Below, piece by piece: positions 8,616 through 17,057 of a stretch of DNA of 64,000 nucleotides. The translations under genes were made by a program, and so were the position numbers. The notes under the pieces are model-generated. The model worked only from the letters and a program-made list of their open reading frames with translations, made no database searches and was not told the origin of the DNA. This stretch comes from Lentisphaerota bacterium (GTDB lineage: Bacteria; Verrucomicrobiota; Lentisphaeria; Victivallales; Victivallaceae). The stretch's first letter is position 1, and the number at the start of each line of letters is the position of its first letter. The DNA lies in NCBI GenBank assembly GCA_015061885.1, contig SUVS01000009.1, forward strand, positions 1-64,000. The letters are read 5' to 3'.

Positions 8616-9890
8616 TTATTTAAGGATCAATTCAATTACGGGTACAACTGTATCAGGTGCCGTGGGCGGCACTTGCAGTATCAAAGTATCCTGCGAAGCA
8701 CAAGGCGTCATATTGCCGTGTGTCGCCGGAGGAGGCATCATTTTTACTTCGCTGTGATCGTTCAAAAAGCGGGCAAATTTGACCTTTTCGTGCAATCCCG
8801 GCAGGAAGATGAATTTCACCGGATAACTGAAAATGTGCAGATAGAGTCGCTTCTTTTCCGAGTTATAGGTGTACATGCAGTTTTCCGGCTCTTTGTATTC
8901 CATCGGGGCAATGGTGCAGTTGTAGATAGCATCGGAGTGTTCATCCATCCACTCTGCCATGCCTTCCAGAGCTTTTACCGCCCGTTTGTCGAATCTGCCG
9001 CGGGCATCGGGACCCACATTCAGCAAAAGATTGCCCGCCCGTGCCACATGGCCGACCAGCATGGTGATAAGCTGGTGCGGAGTCTTCCATGTGGTTTCGT
9101 CGCGGGCGTAACCCCACAAGCCGGAAAAGGTCTGACAGCCTTCCCACGGCACGAGGTCGCCGTTACCGTTGGCATCACGCATGCCGTCGCGGGGAACATA
9201 CTGTTCGGGACTTTTGAAATCGCCGGAACCGGGCAAGCCCAGCCGGTCGTCGATCAGAATATCCGGGGCAAGTTTACGCACATGGGCAAGCAGTTCTTCG
9301 GCTTCCCACTCTTCGGGGTATTTCCCGCCGGGGCTGGCGTAGGTAAAGTCGAACCACATCACGTCGATCTGACCATAGTTGGTCAAAAGTTCCGTTACCT
9401 GATTACGCATATACTCACAATAGAGGTGCTGATCGCGGGTTTTGTTGAGTTCCGCCCAGTCCTGATCCCGCAGCGGGTGATTGTGGTCAATGGTGAATTG
9501 CGGGTGGTTCCAGTCAAGGAGCGAATAATATAACCCCGTGCGGATACCTTCGGCACGGAAGGCTTCCACGATCTCTTTAACATAGTCGCGTTTGGCTTTA
9601 TATTCGGTGTACGAACTATCCCACATACAGAAGCCGTCGTGATGTTTAGCGGTAAAAACCATATATTTCATGCCGGCATCTTTGGCGTATTTTGCCCATT
9701 TAGCAGGTTCAAAGCGGTCGGGATCGAAGTTATCCACATAACGGGCTTTGTATTCTTCGGTCGGGATCTTTTCAATAGTCTGCATCCATTCGCCGCGGGC
9801 CGGAACGCTGTAAACGCCCCAGTGAATGAACATGCCGAAGCGTGCCGCCTGCCACCAGGAACGGTCGCCGTGAGGGTATTCTTTAGTCAT
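8616..9890 (-). CDS. Alpha-L-fucosidase, GH29 family
   Basis: It removes alpha-linked L-fucose from glycans. The 424 residues show GH29 hallmarks: [12 protein letters not shown] near the N-terminus, [13 protein letters not shown] (about 80-92), and the catalytic nucleophile Asp181 in VMWFDF. No signal peptide is visible, so it probably acts in the cytoplasm on imported oligosaccharides. The start follows GGAGTAAAAAA. It is the second gene of the operon, 17 bp after the esterase and 23 bp before the pilin-like gene. The general acid/base residue of GH29 varies and was not placed. Confidence 0.92.
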   Translation of the reverse strand: MTKEYPHGDRSWWQAARFGMFIHWGVYSVPARGEWMQTIEKIPTEEYKARYVDNFDPDRFEPAKWAKYAKDAGMKYMVFTAKHHDGFCMWDSSYTEYKAKRDYVKEIVEAFRAEGIRTGLYYSLLDWNHPQFTIDHNHPLRDQDWAELNKTRDQHLYCEYMRNQVTELLTNYGQIDVMWFDFTYASPGGKYPEEWEAEELLAHVRKLAPDILIDDRLGLPGSGDFKSPEQYVPRDGMRDANGNGDLVPWEGCQTFSGLWGYARDETTWKTPHQLITMLVGHVARAGNLLLNVGPDARGRFDKRAVKALEGMAEWMDEHSDAIYNCTIAPMEYKEPENCMYTYNSEKKRLYLHIFSYPVKFIFLPGLHEKVKFARFLNDHSEVKMMPPPATHGNMTPCASQDTLILQVPPTAPDTVVPVIELILK

Positions 9891-9907
9891 TTTTTTACTC
9901 CTTGTAT

Positions 9908-11068
9908 TTATATAGTTTTTATTGTTGAATCTTCTTCGTTGACAAAATAGGGGCGGGTACTCAATACTGTTCCATCGCTGAATGTTATATTAAAGTAGCC
10001 GACGGTCATATTGTGTGGTACAGCAGCCGAAACTTTATTGCCGTTTATTCCGGTTGGCAATGTTTTCCAGAGTCTGCCATTCCAGGTGCCGGAGCCGGTC
10101 GTATAGCAGAATTGAGCACTTACAGCTCCCGCCGGAACTGAACTTGTCAGATTATTATTGTCATATTCCGTCGCTGCAGTTGCCGGCAGGTTTTCTCCGG
10201 CAACAACTTTTTGGGCAAAAAGTTCGACCGCTTTTTCCGTCCATGATATTTTGTGGTTATGCGGATAATCCGGATAGATCAGATGCCGCACTTCGCCGGA
10301 ACACTTTGCTGTTGAACGCCAGAACGCATCAAACGGAAATGCAAAATCATTGGTTCCGGAAAAGAAGAAACAGGGCATGGTGATCTCATTCAGATAATTG
10401 GCCGGATCAAACAACTCCTGCCAACGCTTGAACATTGCCGGTGTCGCCTGCGGACTGCGGGTCGGTATGACCGAATCCGGATGAATGAAGTAACCGGTAC
10501 CGTAAACCGGCAATGCAAACTTGAACCGCTTGTCATGGGCGGCCGCCAGCAATGTAAGCACGCCGCCCCACGATATACCATGTACACCGATTTTGTTGGA
10601 ATCGACCTGCGGAAAACTGCTCAAAAAACTGTGTCCGAGGATTGCGGCACACAATGCGTGATAAACCCATTGATCTTCTGCCGGTTCCATTGCCAGTTCG
10701 ATTTTACCCCAACCGGCGGGGCCGCCATCTTTATGCCGGGGCCAGTGTTCGTTGTAGTGAGGAGTTTTTGCCCAGCACGGCACACAGCCGCAGGTATCCA
10801 TGGAAATTGCCGCAAAACCCAGTTGGTTCCAGAACTCCACCCAGTCTGCCAATGCCGTTGCCCCGCCGCCATGGATCAAAACCACTCCCGGAACCGGATT
10901 TTCCGGTGTGGCATTTTCAGGAAATCCGCAGCAGCAGAAAACCTTTGTCGGCTTGCCCTGGTATGGCACGCTTTTATAAAAAAATTGCCGGATACCGGGA
11001 TATTGGAAGAGTTCGACGTCTTCAAATTCCGGCACATCATACAGCTTTTCAATATTTTCAATAAGCAT
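9908..11068 (-). CDS. Alpha/beta-hydrolase, acetylxylan-esterase/dienelactone-hydrolase-like
   Basis: About 386 residues. The start at 11068 (MLIENIEKLYD) is preferred over an upstream ATG, because it leaves room for the promoter at 11123-11151. The alpha/beta-hydrolase core shows an oxyanion segment (VVLIHGGGATALADW), the nucleophile elbow GISWGG, and a late histidine (YPHNHKISW). A C-terminal beta domain follows. It probably removes ester groups from sugars so the fucosidase can act. It is the first gene of a five-gene operon and diverges from the GntR-LacI regulator. The exact esterase specificity is unknown. Confidence 0.8.
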   Translation of the reverse strand: MLIENIEKLYDVPEFEDVELFQYPGIRQFFYKSVPYQGKPTKVFCCCGFPENATPENPVPGVVLIHGGGATALADWVEFWNQLGFAAISMDTCGCVPCWAKTPHYNEHWPRHKDGGPAGWGKIELAMEPAEDQWVYHALCAAILGHSFLSSFPQVDSNKIGVHGISWGGVLTLLAAAHDKRFKFALPVYGTGYFIHPDSVIPTRSPQATPAMFKRWQELFDPANYLNEITMPCFFFSGTNDFAFPFDAFWRSTAKCSGEVRHLIYPDYPHNHKISWTEKAVELFAQKVVAGENLPATAATEYDNNNLTSSVPAGAVSAQFCYTTGSGTWNGRLWKTLPTGINGNKVSAAVPHNMTVGYFNITFSDGTVLSTRPYFVNEEDSTIKTI

Positions 11069-11122
11069 AAAATCAAACTTTTTTGAAAGTAGCCAGTCCA
11101 CTTTTTTATTTCTTCTACAATA

Positions 11123-11151
11123 AGTATATCTTATATTTGCGATTTTTTCAA
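11123..11151 (-). promoter_or_regulatory. Promoter of the esterase-fucosidase operon
   Basis: On the minus strand TTGAAA (11146-11151), a 17-bp spacer and TATACT (11123-11128), about 55 bp before the start codon. It faces away from the regulator promoter at 11195-11222, so one regulator could control both from between. Confidence 0.5.
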
Positions 11152-11194
11152 GGGGCGATCCGGACAAATTTTAAATTAAATTGGCACTGCCACT

Positions 11195-11222
11195 TTGACA
11201 TGTTCACTTTTTATGCTATATT
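11195..11222 (+). promoter_or_regulatory. Promoter of the GntR-LacI regulator
   Basis: A consensus TTGACA (11195-11200), a 16-bp spacer and TATATT (11217-11222) preceded by TGC, 26 bp upstream of the ATG at 11248. A small near-palindrome, TGGCACTGCCA (11182-11192), abuts the -35 and could be an operator. Confidence 0.65.
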
Positions 11223-11247
11223 AGGTTGTGAACTCAAAGGAGGCTTT

Positions 11248-12273
11248 ATGAACAAGGTCGATGAACTTACCGGTAAATTGCGGGAACTGCTGGCTTCGGG
11301 AGCGTTCCCGGCGGGGGCGAGATTTCCTTCGGAATACGAATTGCAGGAGCGTTACAGTGTATCGCGGGCAACTGCCAATAAGGCAATGGCTCTGCTTTCG
11401 GCAGAAGGTCTGCTGGAACGCGGCAGACGCGGTAGCGGCACTTTTGTAAAAAATACTTTCCGTTTTCCCAAAGGGTGGATAGCGGCGATCGAAGATTTCA
11501 GTCATCCTTACAATATGGGTATGATTGCCGGAGCAACCCAGGAGGCATTTGCACAAGGCTATATGCTGTCGGTGTTCCGGCCGGGGATAAGCGGCAGCGG
11601 CGATATTATCAAAAGTCTTCGCTCTTCGGATTGTCTTGGAGTGCTGGGCGTGGCGTACCGGCTGGGGGCGTTGCCGCCGGACTTTGAAAAACCGGTGATT
11701 TATCTTGATTGCGGTATCGAGCCGCAGCCGGGGCGGTTGACCCACTCGGTGATGTGCGATAATTACGGTGCCGCTTTGGAAATGATGGGCAAAGTTCTTG
11801 CTGCCGGCAAAAAAGAGGTCGTTATGCTGGGTATCGAAAGCAGTATCAACCGCAAACTCCGTATGCAGGGTTTTGTTGACGGCATGAAGAAATTCAATGT
11901 GGAAAATGCCGAAACACGCAAATTCGTAATGCATCACGGTTCGCGGCACGAGGTAAAGCTGGCATTGCAGAAAATATTGCGTTTGTATCCCGGAGTGGAT
12001 TTTATTGTTACGGACAGTGACGATATAGTTTTCAGGATCATGCAAGTGTGGGACAGCGAAAATTTTGCATGGCGTAACCGCGTAGGTATAAGCGGGTTCG
12101 GCGATGTCCGCGGGGTTGCCGATCTGCACAATATACCGTCGGTGAATCAGCATCCGTGGCATATCGGGGTGGAGGCTGTAAAAGCGTTGCTGGATATAGT
12201 AAAAAACGGCGAACCGGAAGAATCAGTACAAATAGAAGTGCCCGCCGAAGTGGTGAATGCTGAATATATTTGA
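11248..12273 (+). CDS. GntR-LacI hybrid transcription regulator
   Basis: 341 residues. The start at 11248 has a strong AAAGGAGG site. Residues about 1-70 form a GntR-type winged helix (FPSEYELQERYSVSRATANKAMALL). Residues about 75-340 resemble the LacI/periplasmic sugar-binding effector domain, ending with VGISGFGD and QHPWHIGVEAVKALL. This architecture is known from AraR-type sugar regulators. It diverges from the esterase-fucosidase operon and precedes the nitrilase and M28-AAC(3) genes, so it most likely controls one or both in response to a sugar. The ligand cannot be told from sequence. Confidence 0.88.
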   Translation: MNKVDELTGKLRELLASGAFPAGARFPSEYELQERYSVSRATANKAMALLSAEGLLERGRRGSGTFVKNTFRFPKGWIAAIEDFSHPYNMGMIAGATQEAFAQGYMLSVFRPGISGSGDIIKSLRSSDCLGVLGVAYRLGALPPDFEKPVIYLDCGIEPQPGRLTHSVMCDNYGAALEMMGKVLAAGKKEVVMLGIESSINRKLRMQGFVDGMKKFNVENAETRKFVMHHGSRHEVKLALQKILRLYPGVDFIVTDSDDIVFRIMQVWDSENFAWRNRVGISGFGDVRGVADLHNIPSVNQHPWHIGVEAVKALLDIVKNGEPEESVQIEVPAEVVNAEYI

Positions 12274-12294
12274 TTTTTTTCCAGTACAAAGAAA

Positions 12295-12322
12295 TTGAAT
12301 TTTCTGCTTGCAGTGCTATATT
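12295..12322 (+). promoter_or_regulatory. Promoter of the nitrilase gene
   Basis: TTGAAT (12295-12300), a 16-bp spacer and TATATT (12317-12322) preceded by TGC, 28 bp before the ATG at 12351. The nitrilase and fusion-protein genes can thus be expressed apart from the regulator. Confidence 0.55.
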
Positions 12323-12350
12323 TACATATTGATTTATTCGGAGTTTATTT

Positions 12351-13163
12351 ATGAAAGTTTCTATTGTTCAAGTGCCTTATCCGCAACCGGGTAAAGCCGT
12401 GGAGTGTCTGCAGTGGCAAATGGATTTGCTGAATAATATTGAGGCGGGTTCTACGGACTTGATTATTTTTCCTGAAAATGCCAACTGCACCGGTTATACC
12501 GATAAAGGTAATATGATCGAACTCATCAATAATCAGGGTGCAGAGTTTGTTGAGGTGCTGAAAGAGTCTGCCAAACGGATAAACTGCTCTATCTTTTCCG
12601 GGCTTATGACGATTGATGAAAATGGCACTTTGCGTAATCAGCTGGTGGTTTTTCCGCCGGATGCTGAACCGTTTGCACCTTACACCAAAGTTCATCTGGT
12701 CGAGCCGGAACTCGCCAAAGGTATCGTTCCGGGCGATGGAGCAAAAGTTTTTGAATACAAAGGCGTTCGTTATGGTGCGGCAATATGTTTTGACTACTAT
12801 TTTCCGGAACTCTTTGTGGAATATGCCAAAGAGCGTATTGATGTAATGGTGATCGTAAGCCATCAGCGGCAGGAGCGGCCGGAAATTCTGGATTTTGCAA
12901 CCCGTACCAGAGCCTTTGACCTGGGCTGTACCGTGCTGCGGGCGGCTCCGGCAATGTATTCTCCGGCTGTCGGCGGCAAGAGTATGGCGGTTGCTCCGGA
13001 TGGAACGGTCATTGCCGATGCCGGCGGCGAGCCGGGAGTATTGACTTGCGAAATCGACCCGGAACAGCGTTTTACGCGTCCGGCAAGTTTCGGCGAACCG
13101 GATAAAGTGATTGATTACCGGGAAGCGTTGCTGCTTTCCAGATCGCATGTAGATAATAAATAA
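12351..13163 (+). CDS. Carbon-nitrogen hydrolase (nitrilase superfamily)
   Basis: 270 residues. The nitrilase-fold triad is in place: Glu42 (FPENAN), Lys113 (YTKVHL) and Cys146 (AAICFDYYF). Members hydrolyse amides, N-carbamoyl compounds or nitriles. The protein is cytoplasmic with no extra domains. It lies 20 bp before the large M28-AAC(3) fusion gene, so the two probably act on the same amide or amino compound. The presence of an acyltransferase-like domain next door suggests amide chemistry on an amino sugar or peptide, but this is inference. Confidence 0.9.
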   Translation: MKVSIVQVPYPQPGKAVECLQWQMDLLNNIEAGSTDLIIFPENANCTGYTDKGNMIELINNQGAEFVEVLKESAKRINCSIFSGLMTIDENGTLRNQLVVFPPDAEPFAPYTKVHLVEPELAKGIVPGDGAKVFEYKGVRYGAAICFDYYFPELFVEYAKERIDVMVIVSHQRQERPEILDFATRTRAFDLGCTVLRAAPAMYSPAVGGKSMAVAPDGTVIADAGGEPGVLTCEIDPEQRFTRPASFGEPDKVIDYREALLLSRSHVDNK

Positions 13164-13183
13164 CATAGCTTATGGAGTAAAAT

Positions 13184-15940
13184 ATGACAATGGATTATCT
13201 TGCACTTGCTGCATCCAGACTGGATATGGATTTTATAAAGACTCATTCGCTCAAGCTCAATGCTCTGGAGCGTAATACTGATAACAGTGAATTTGCAGTT
13301 TCAAGCGAATATGTAAAAGACCTTATGGTAGAATCCGGTCTGTCGGATGTGGAGCGTTACGCTCTTCCGCTGGATGGCGTAACGACTTATGACGACTGCA
13401 CCATGCCTTACGCCTGGGATCGCACCGGCCGCAGTACGCTGGAAATCGTTGATCCGGCACTGCCGGAAAATGAACGGATGCTTGCCGATACCGATGTGGA
13501 ACCGTTGAACGCCGTCATCTGGAGCCCGCCGACTCCCGAAGGCGGTGTTACTGCCGAACTGGTCAGTTTGCAGAGTGCAACATCCGAGGACTGGAGCGAA
13601 TTTGCTGGCAAGATCGTGCTGTGCAACCGTTCGCCGATCGGTGCAATGCGGCGTAAACTTGCTCTTTCCGGGGCGGTCGGACTGGTCAGCTATGTGGAAA
13701 ACACTCTCGAAACCAACCCCGATGATGTCCGCTGGATGAACGGTGTCGGCTGGAGCGGCTGGTACTATGTCAAGGGCAATAAAATGCTCTGGAACTACTC
13801 CATAACTCCCCGCAAAGGTGCCAGATTGGCGGAAAGACTGGCTTCCGGAGAAAAAATCACGCTCAAAGCAGTAATGAATACCCGTGTTTATGAGGGCGAA
13901 ACTTACACCGTTACCGGCCGTATTCCCGGCAAAAGCAAGGACGAGCTTGCTCTGTTTGCCCACATGTACGAACCGTTTATGCCGGATGATGCCGCCGGAG
14001 TGGTGATAAGTATTGCTGTAGCCAAAGCTCTCAAAGAAATGGTGCAGGAAGGCGTTATCCCGCCGCTGGAAAAGAGTATCCGGCTGGTGTTCGGGATGGA
14101 ACGCTACGGCTTTTCAGAGTATTTTCATAATTCCAAACGCTCCGGCAAGATAATTTCGGCAACCAATATGGACAGTATCTGCCATGCCACGCTAAAGCTG
14201 GCGGGAGTTTTGCCGGAATTGCGGCACAGCCCGGCATCGGCTCCGTGTTTTGATGTGGCACTCATCCGGGAATATTTGCAGAAGCGTTATCCGGAACTGC
14301 CTTACCGGGAAACGCCGGGTAATCTTTCGGATGATACTTTCGGGGCGGATACGCCTTTTAATATTCCAACTTGCTGGCTGCATACGCCGCCGGCGATCGA
14401 CCGGCATCACAATTCGGGTGCGATTTTTAATGATGCGGATTGGTTCCTTGCCGAAGTATCGTTCAATGTCTGGACGGCTTATCTGGCGGAACTGGGTACT
14501 GCCAAACGCGGCAGAGGCGACCGCAGTCTGGTCAAACGGATTATCAAAGCGGTCAAATCGGATGCGGAAAAGGATTTCAAGCGTCTGGCGGAAGGGCTTA
14601 AAAACAAGACTTTCAATGCTTACGCCGGGAATGTGATCGGGGATTTTCTGGTCGAATATTTTACCGGACGGGTTTTGTCGTTCAATAATATTGTTGCCAA
14701 GTCGGTCAAGGCTTCAGAGGTGAAAAAGATTTTCAGCGATATACGCCGGAAATTTGCTTCCGCCTCGCTGGAAATAGATATTTACACTTTAAGCAACAGC
14801 GAAGCCCGCATGGCGTATATGTATATCAAACGCAATAAAAATATCCGCCAGATCATGAGCCTTACGCAAATGCCGGAAGAAGAACGCTATGGCTTTATCG
14901 CCACGCCTTCGATGCTTTTGCAGGCTTTGCTGGATGGTAAACGCAATTTGTACGAAGCATACGTTATAAGTTGTTTTATGCTGAAAAAAGCGATTGATTT
15001 CAAGGCAACTGCCGGACTGGTGGCTTTCTTCAAGAAACTTGCTCCATACGGCTATTACGAAATAAAGTATGCCGATGCAATCACCACTGACGATCTGATT
15101 GCCGCACTTAAAGCTCTGGAAGTGAAAAATACCGATAAACTCATTGTCCACAGTGCCTACGGTCAGCTCGGCGGAGTGCAGGGCGGACCGGCGGCGGTTT
15201 CGCAGATGCTGATCGACTATTGCGGAAAAAAAGGCGTTCTGATGATGCCGAGTTTCAACTTCCCATATTATATGGGGCGTAACGATGCGGAATTCTTTGA
15301 TGTAAAGGAAACACCTTCCGTAGTCGGAGTTATTTCTGACGAATTCCGCAAACATCCCGGCGTGACCCGGTCGCTGAATCCCTCGCACAGTATAGCGGTT
15401 TACGGCAAAAAGAATTTTCACTGGGTGACAGATCACCATCAAACGCTTTGTCTGGGGCAGAAATCACCGCTCGGCAAATTGGAAGATGCCGATGGTTATG
15501 CGTTGATGATTGGTTGTCCATCTGCTGTAACCTTTATGCATGTAGTTGAAATGACCAACCATGTGCATTGTCTGGGTAAGCGTACTGAAGAATTCAATAC
15601 CAAACTTCCGGACGGCAGGATCGTACCGGTCAGAACCTGGAGCTGGCGTGGCGGTTCCTGCCGGGCATGCAATACCGAAGCAATTTTTGACTATATGCGT
15701 AAACACAATATGGTTGCCGAAGTGATGGTGCGGCATTGTCTGGTGCAGTATTTCAAACTTTCCGACTACCGCAAAGCGTATGAAAAAGTGGTGATTTTCA
15801 ATAAAAAAATCGGCTGTGTGGCATGTGGTCTGCTGCCGCGTGTAGCTCCGCATACCGTAATAAGCGACTGGGATGACGAAAACGAATGTATTCGCAAAAA
15901 CACCACCGCCTTCACCGAAGATTGGGATGGCGAACTGTAA
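13184..15940 (+). CDS. Fusion protein: M28-peptidase-like domain plus AAC(3)-like acetyltransferase domain
   Basis: 918 residues, no signal peptide, start behind TATGGAG. Residues about 1-250 include a PA-like inserted beta domain. Residues about 250-440 resemble an M28 metallopeptidase, with His260, Asp268/269 (PDDAAG), Glu306, Asp330 and His408/409 as candidate zinc ligands. The usual catalytic Glu-Glu pair reads Met-Glu (GMERYG), so the general base appears lost. Residues about 445-630 are helical and unrecognised. Residues about 637-918 match the aminoglycoside 3-N-acetyltransferase family: IVHSAYGQLGGVQGG, LMMPSF, LNPSHSIAVYG (His735) and SPLGKL. A natural role in acyl transfer to an amino compound is more likely than drug resistance. 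It follows the nitrilase by 20 bp. Confidence 0.75.
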   Translation: MTMDYLALAASRLDMDFIKTHSLKLNALERNTDNSEFAVSSEYVKDLMVESGLSDVERYALPLDGVTTYDDCTMPYAWDRTGRSTLEIVDPALPENERMLADTDVEPLNAVIWSPPTPEGGVTAELVSLQSATSEDWSEFAGKIVLCNRSPIGAMRRKLALSGAVGLVSYVENTLETNPDDVRWMNGVGWSGWYYVKGNKMLWNYSITPRKGARLAERLASGEKITLKAVMNTRVYEGETYTVTGRIPGKSKDELALFAHMYEPFMPDDAAGVVISIAVAKALKEMVQEGVIPPLEKSIRLVFGMERYGFSEYFHNSKRSGKIISATNMDSICHATLKLAGVLPELRHSPASAPCFDVALIREYLQKRYPELPYRETPGNLSDDTFGADTPFNIPTCWLHTPPAIDRHHNSGAIFNDADWFLAEVSFNVWTAYLAELGTAKRGRGDRSLVKRIIKAVKSDAEKDFKRLAEGLKNKTFNAYAGNVIGDFLVEYFTGRVLSFNNIVAKSVKASEVKKIFSDIRRKFASASLEIDIYTLSNSEARMAYMYIKRNKNIRQIMSLTQMPEEERYGFIATPSMLLQALLDGKRNLYEAYVISCFMLKKAIDFKATAGLVAFFKKLAPYGYYEIKYADAITTDDLIAALKALEVKNTDKLIVHSAYGQLGGVQGGPAAVSQMLIDYCGKKGVLMMPSFNFPYYMGRNDAEFFDVKETPSVVGVISDEFRKHPGVTRSLNPSHSIAVYGKKNFHWVTDHHQTLCLGQKSPLGKLEDADGYALMIGCPSAVTFMHVVEMTNHVHCLGKRTEEFNTKLPDGRIVPVRTWSWRGGSCRACNTEAIFDYMRKHNMVAEVMVRHCLVQYFKLSDYRKAYEKVVIFNKKIGCVACGLLPRVAPHTVISDWDDENECIRKNTTAFTEDWDGEL

Positions 15941-15989
15941 GATGCTTGTGCTTGAAGTAAACAATCAGATAAAATCTGAATAAAAAACA

Positions 15990-16028
15990 GGGGGCTATTG
16001 CAAAATTTTGAGGTTTTGCAACAGCCCC
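15990..16028. terminator. Bidirectional terminator between convergent genes
   Basis: GGGGCT and AGCCCC enclose a second stem, GCAAAA with TTTTGC. An A-run precedes it (15982-15987) and a T-rich stretch follows, so it can work on both strands. It sits between the fusion-protein gene (+) and the nucleotidyltransferase gene (-). Confidence 0.7.
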
Positions 16029-16049
16029 ATAGAATTTATTTTTTGCTTT

Positions 16050-16961
16050 TTATGCAAACAACTGTTCCGGGTATTCGCCTTTTTCGGTGAGGTTTTTCAG
16101 CGTTGAAACGGTCTTGTCGCGGTCTTCGCGGTAGGTTACGCCAAACCAGCTGGCGTTGGTGGTCAGCATTTTCAGCTGCATTTTACCGGCTTTGATCAGA
16201 TTATCTGCCACGCTGGGAATGTAAAACTCACTCTTGAGTTCCGTGCCTTTGGCGGCAAGAAATTCATTGAGCAAGCGTTCGATTTCCGGGAACACTTCCG
16301 GCGAATATCCCCAGAAGTTCATGGAAACGAGCGTATCTTCTGCCAAAGCAACTGTATTGCCGTCGTCAAGCAGACTTTCGATAACGCCGCTTTGCTGATT
16401 GCGGACGATTTTTGTATGTTCCACTACGCTGGCAAGGTTGCCGTCTTTTACTTCGCATACACCGCGGGAAACGGTGCCGTTTTCCGAGAGGGTGTTGGCT
16501 ACTTTATAACCGCACATGGCCCCGTACAAACCGCCTGCTGCAGAGCGTTCATCCAAATACGCAGAAAGCTGTTTGTAGCTGTCGCGGCCGTAAAAGTCGT
16601 CGGCATTGATAACTGCCATTGGGGTTTTTACCACATTTCTGGCGGCGTAAAGAGCGTGGGCGGTTCCCCACGGCTTGACGCGGTCGGCAGGCGGTACAAA
16701 ACCGTTGGGCAGGTCTTTCAGATCCTGAAACGCGTAATCAATATCCACATGACCGGCGTAGCGGGCACCGATAACACGCTTGAACTCATCTTCAATATCT
16801 CTGCGGATGATAAATACAATTTTGTTGAACCCGGACTGCATGGCATCATATACCGAGTAATCCATCAATGTTTCTCCATGCGGTCCAAGCGTATCAAGCT
16901 GTTTGAGTCCGCCGTAACGGCTGCCCATGCCGGCTGCCAGAAGAACTAATGTTTTGTCCAT
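16050..16961 (-). CDS. Sugar-1-phosphate nucleotidylyltransferase family protein
   Basis: 303 residues of the Rossmann-like NTP-transferase fold. The N-terminal signature LLAAGMGSRYGGLKQ binds the nucleotide, and INADDFYG (about 118-125) holds the metal-binding Asp. Such enzymes activate sugar phosphates with UTP, dTTP or GTP for glycan synthesis. The specificity cannot be read from the sequence. It stands alone, with its own promoter and a shared downstream terminator. Confidence 0.85.
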   Translation of the reverse strand: MDKTLVLLAAGMGSRYGGLKQLDTLGPHGETLMDYSVYDAMQSGFNKIVFIIRRDIEDEFKRVIGARYAGHVDIDYAFQDLKDLPNGFVPPADRVKPWGTAHALYAARNVVKTPMAVINADDFYGRDSYKQLSAYLDERSAAGGLYGAMCGYKVANTLSENGTVSRGVCEVKDGNLASVVEHTKIVRNQQSGVIESLLDDGNTVALAEDTLVSMNFWGYSPEVFPEIERLLNEFLAAKGTELKSEFYIPSVADNLIKAGKMQLKMLTTNASWFGVTYREDRDKTVSTLKNLTEKGEYPEQLFA

Positions 16962-17004
16962 AATATTGCCCTTTTTGAAGTGAAAGTTAATTTGAACTTT
17001 CTAT

Positions 17005-17032
17005 AATATAATCCATAAAAAAATATTGTCAA
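17005..17032 (-). promoter_or_regulatory. Promoter of the nucleotidyltransferase gene
   Basis: On the minus strand a perfect TTGACA (17027-17032), a 16-bp spacer and TATATT (17005-17010), about 45 bp before the start codon at 16961. Confidence 0.65.
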
Positions 17033-17057
17033 CAATATATGATGCAATTTTTCTGCT

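Noticed and set aside
13184-15940. Antibiotic resistance gene because of the AAC(3)-like domain
   Set aside because: The domain is fused to a metabolic-looking protein in a nitrilase/regulator setting with no mobile-element signs; resistance is not supported.
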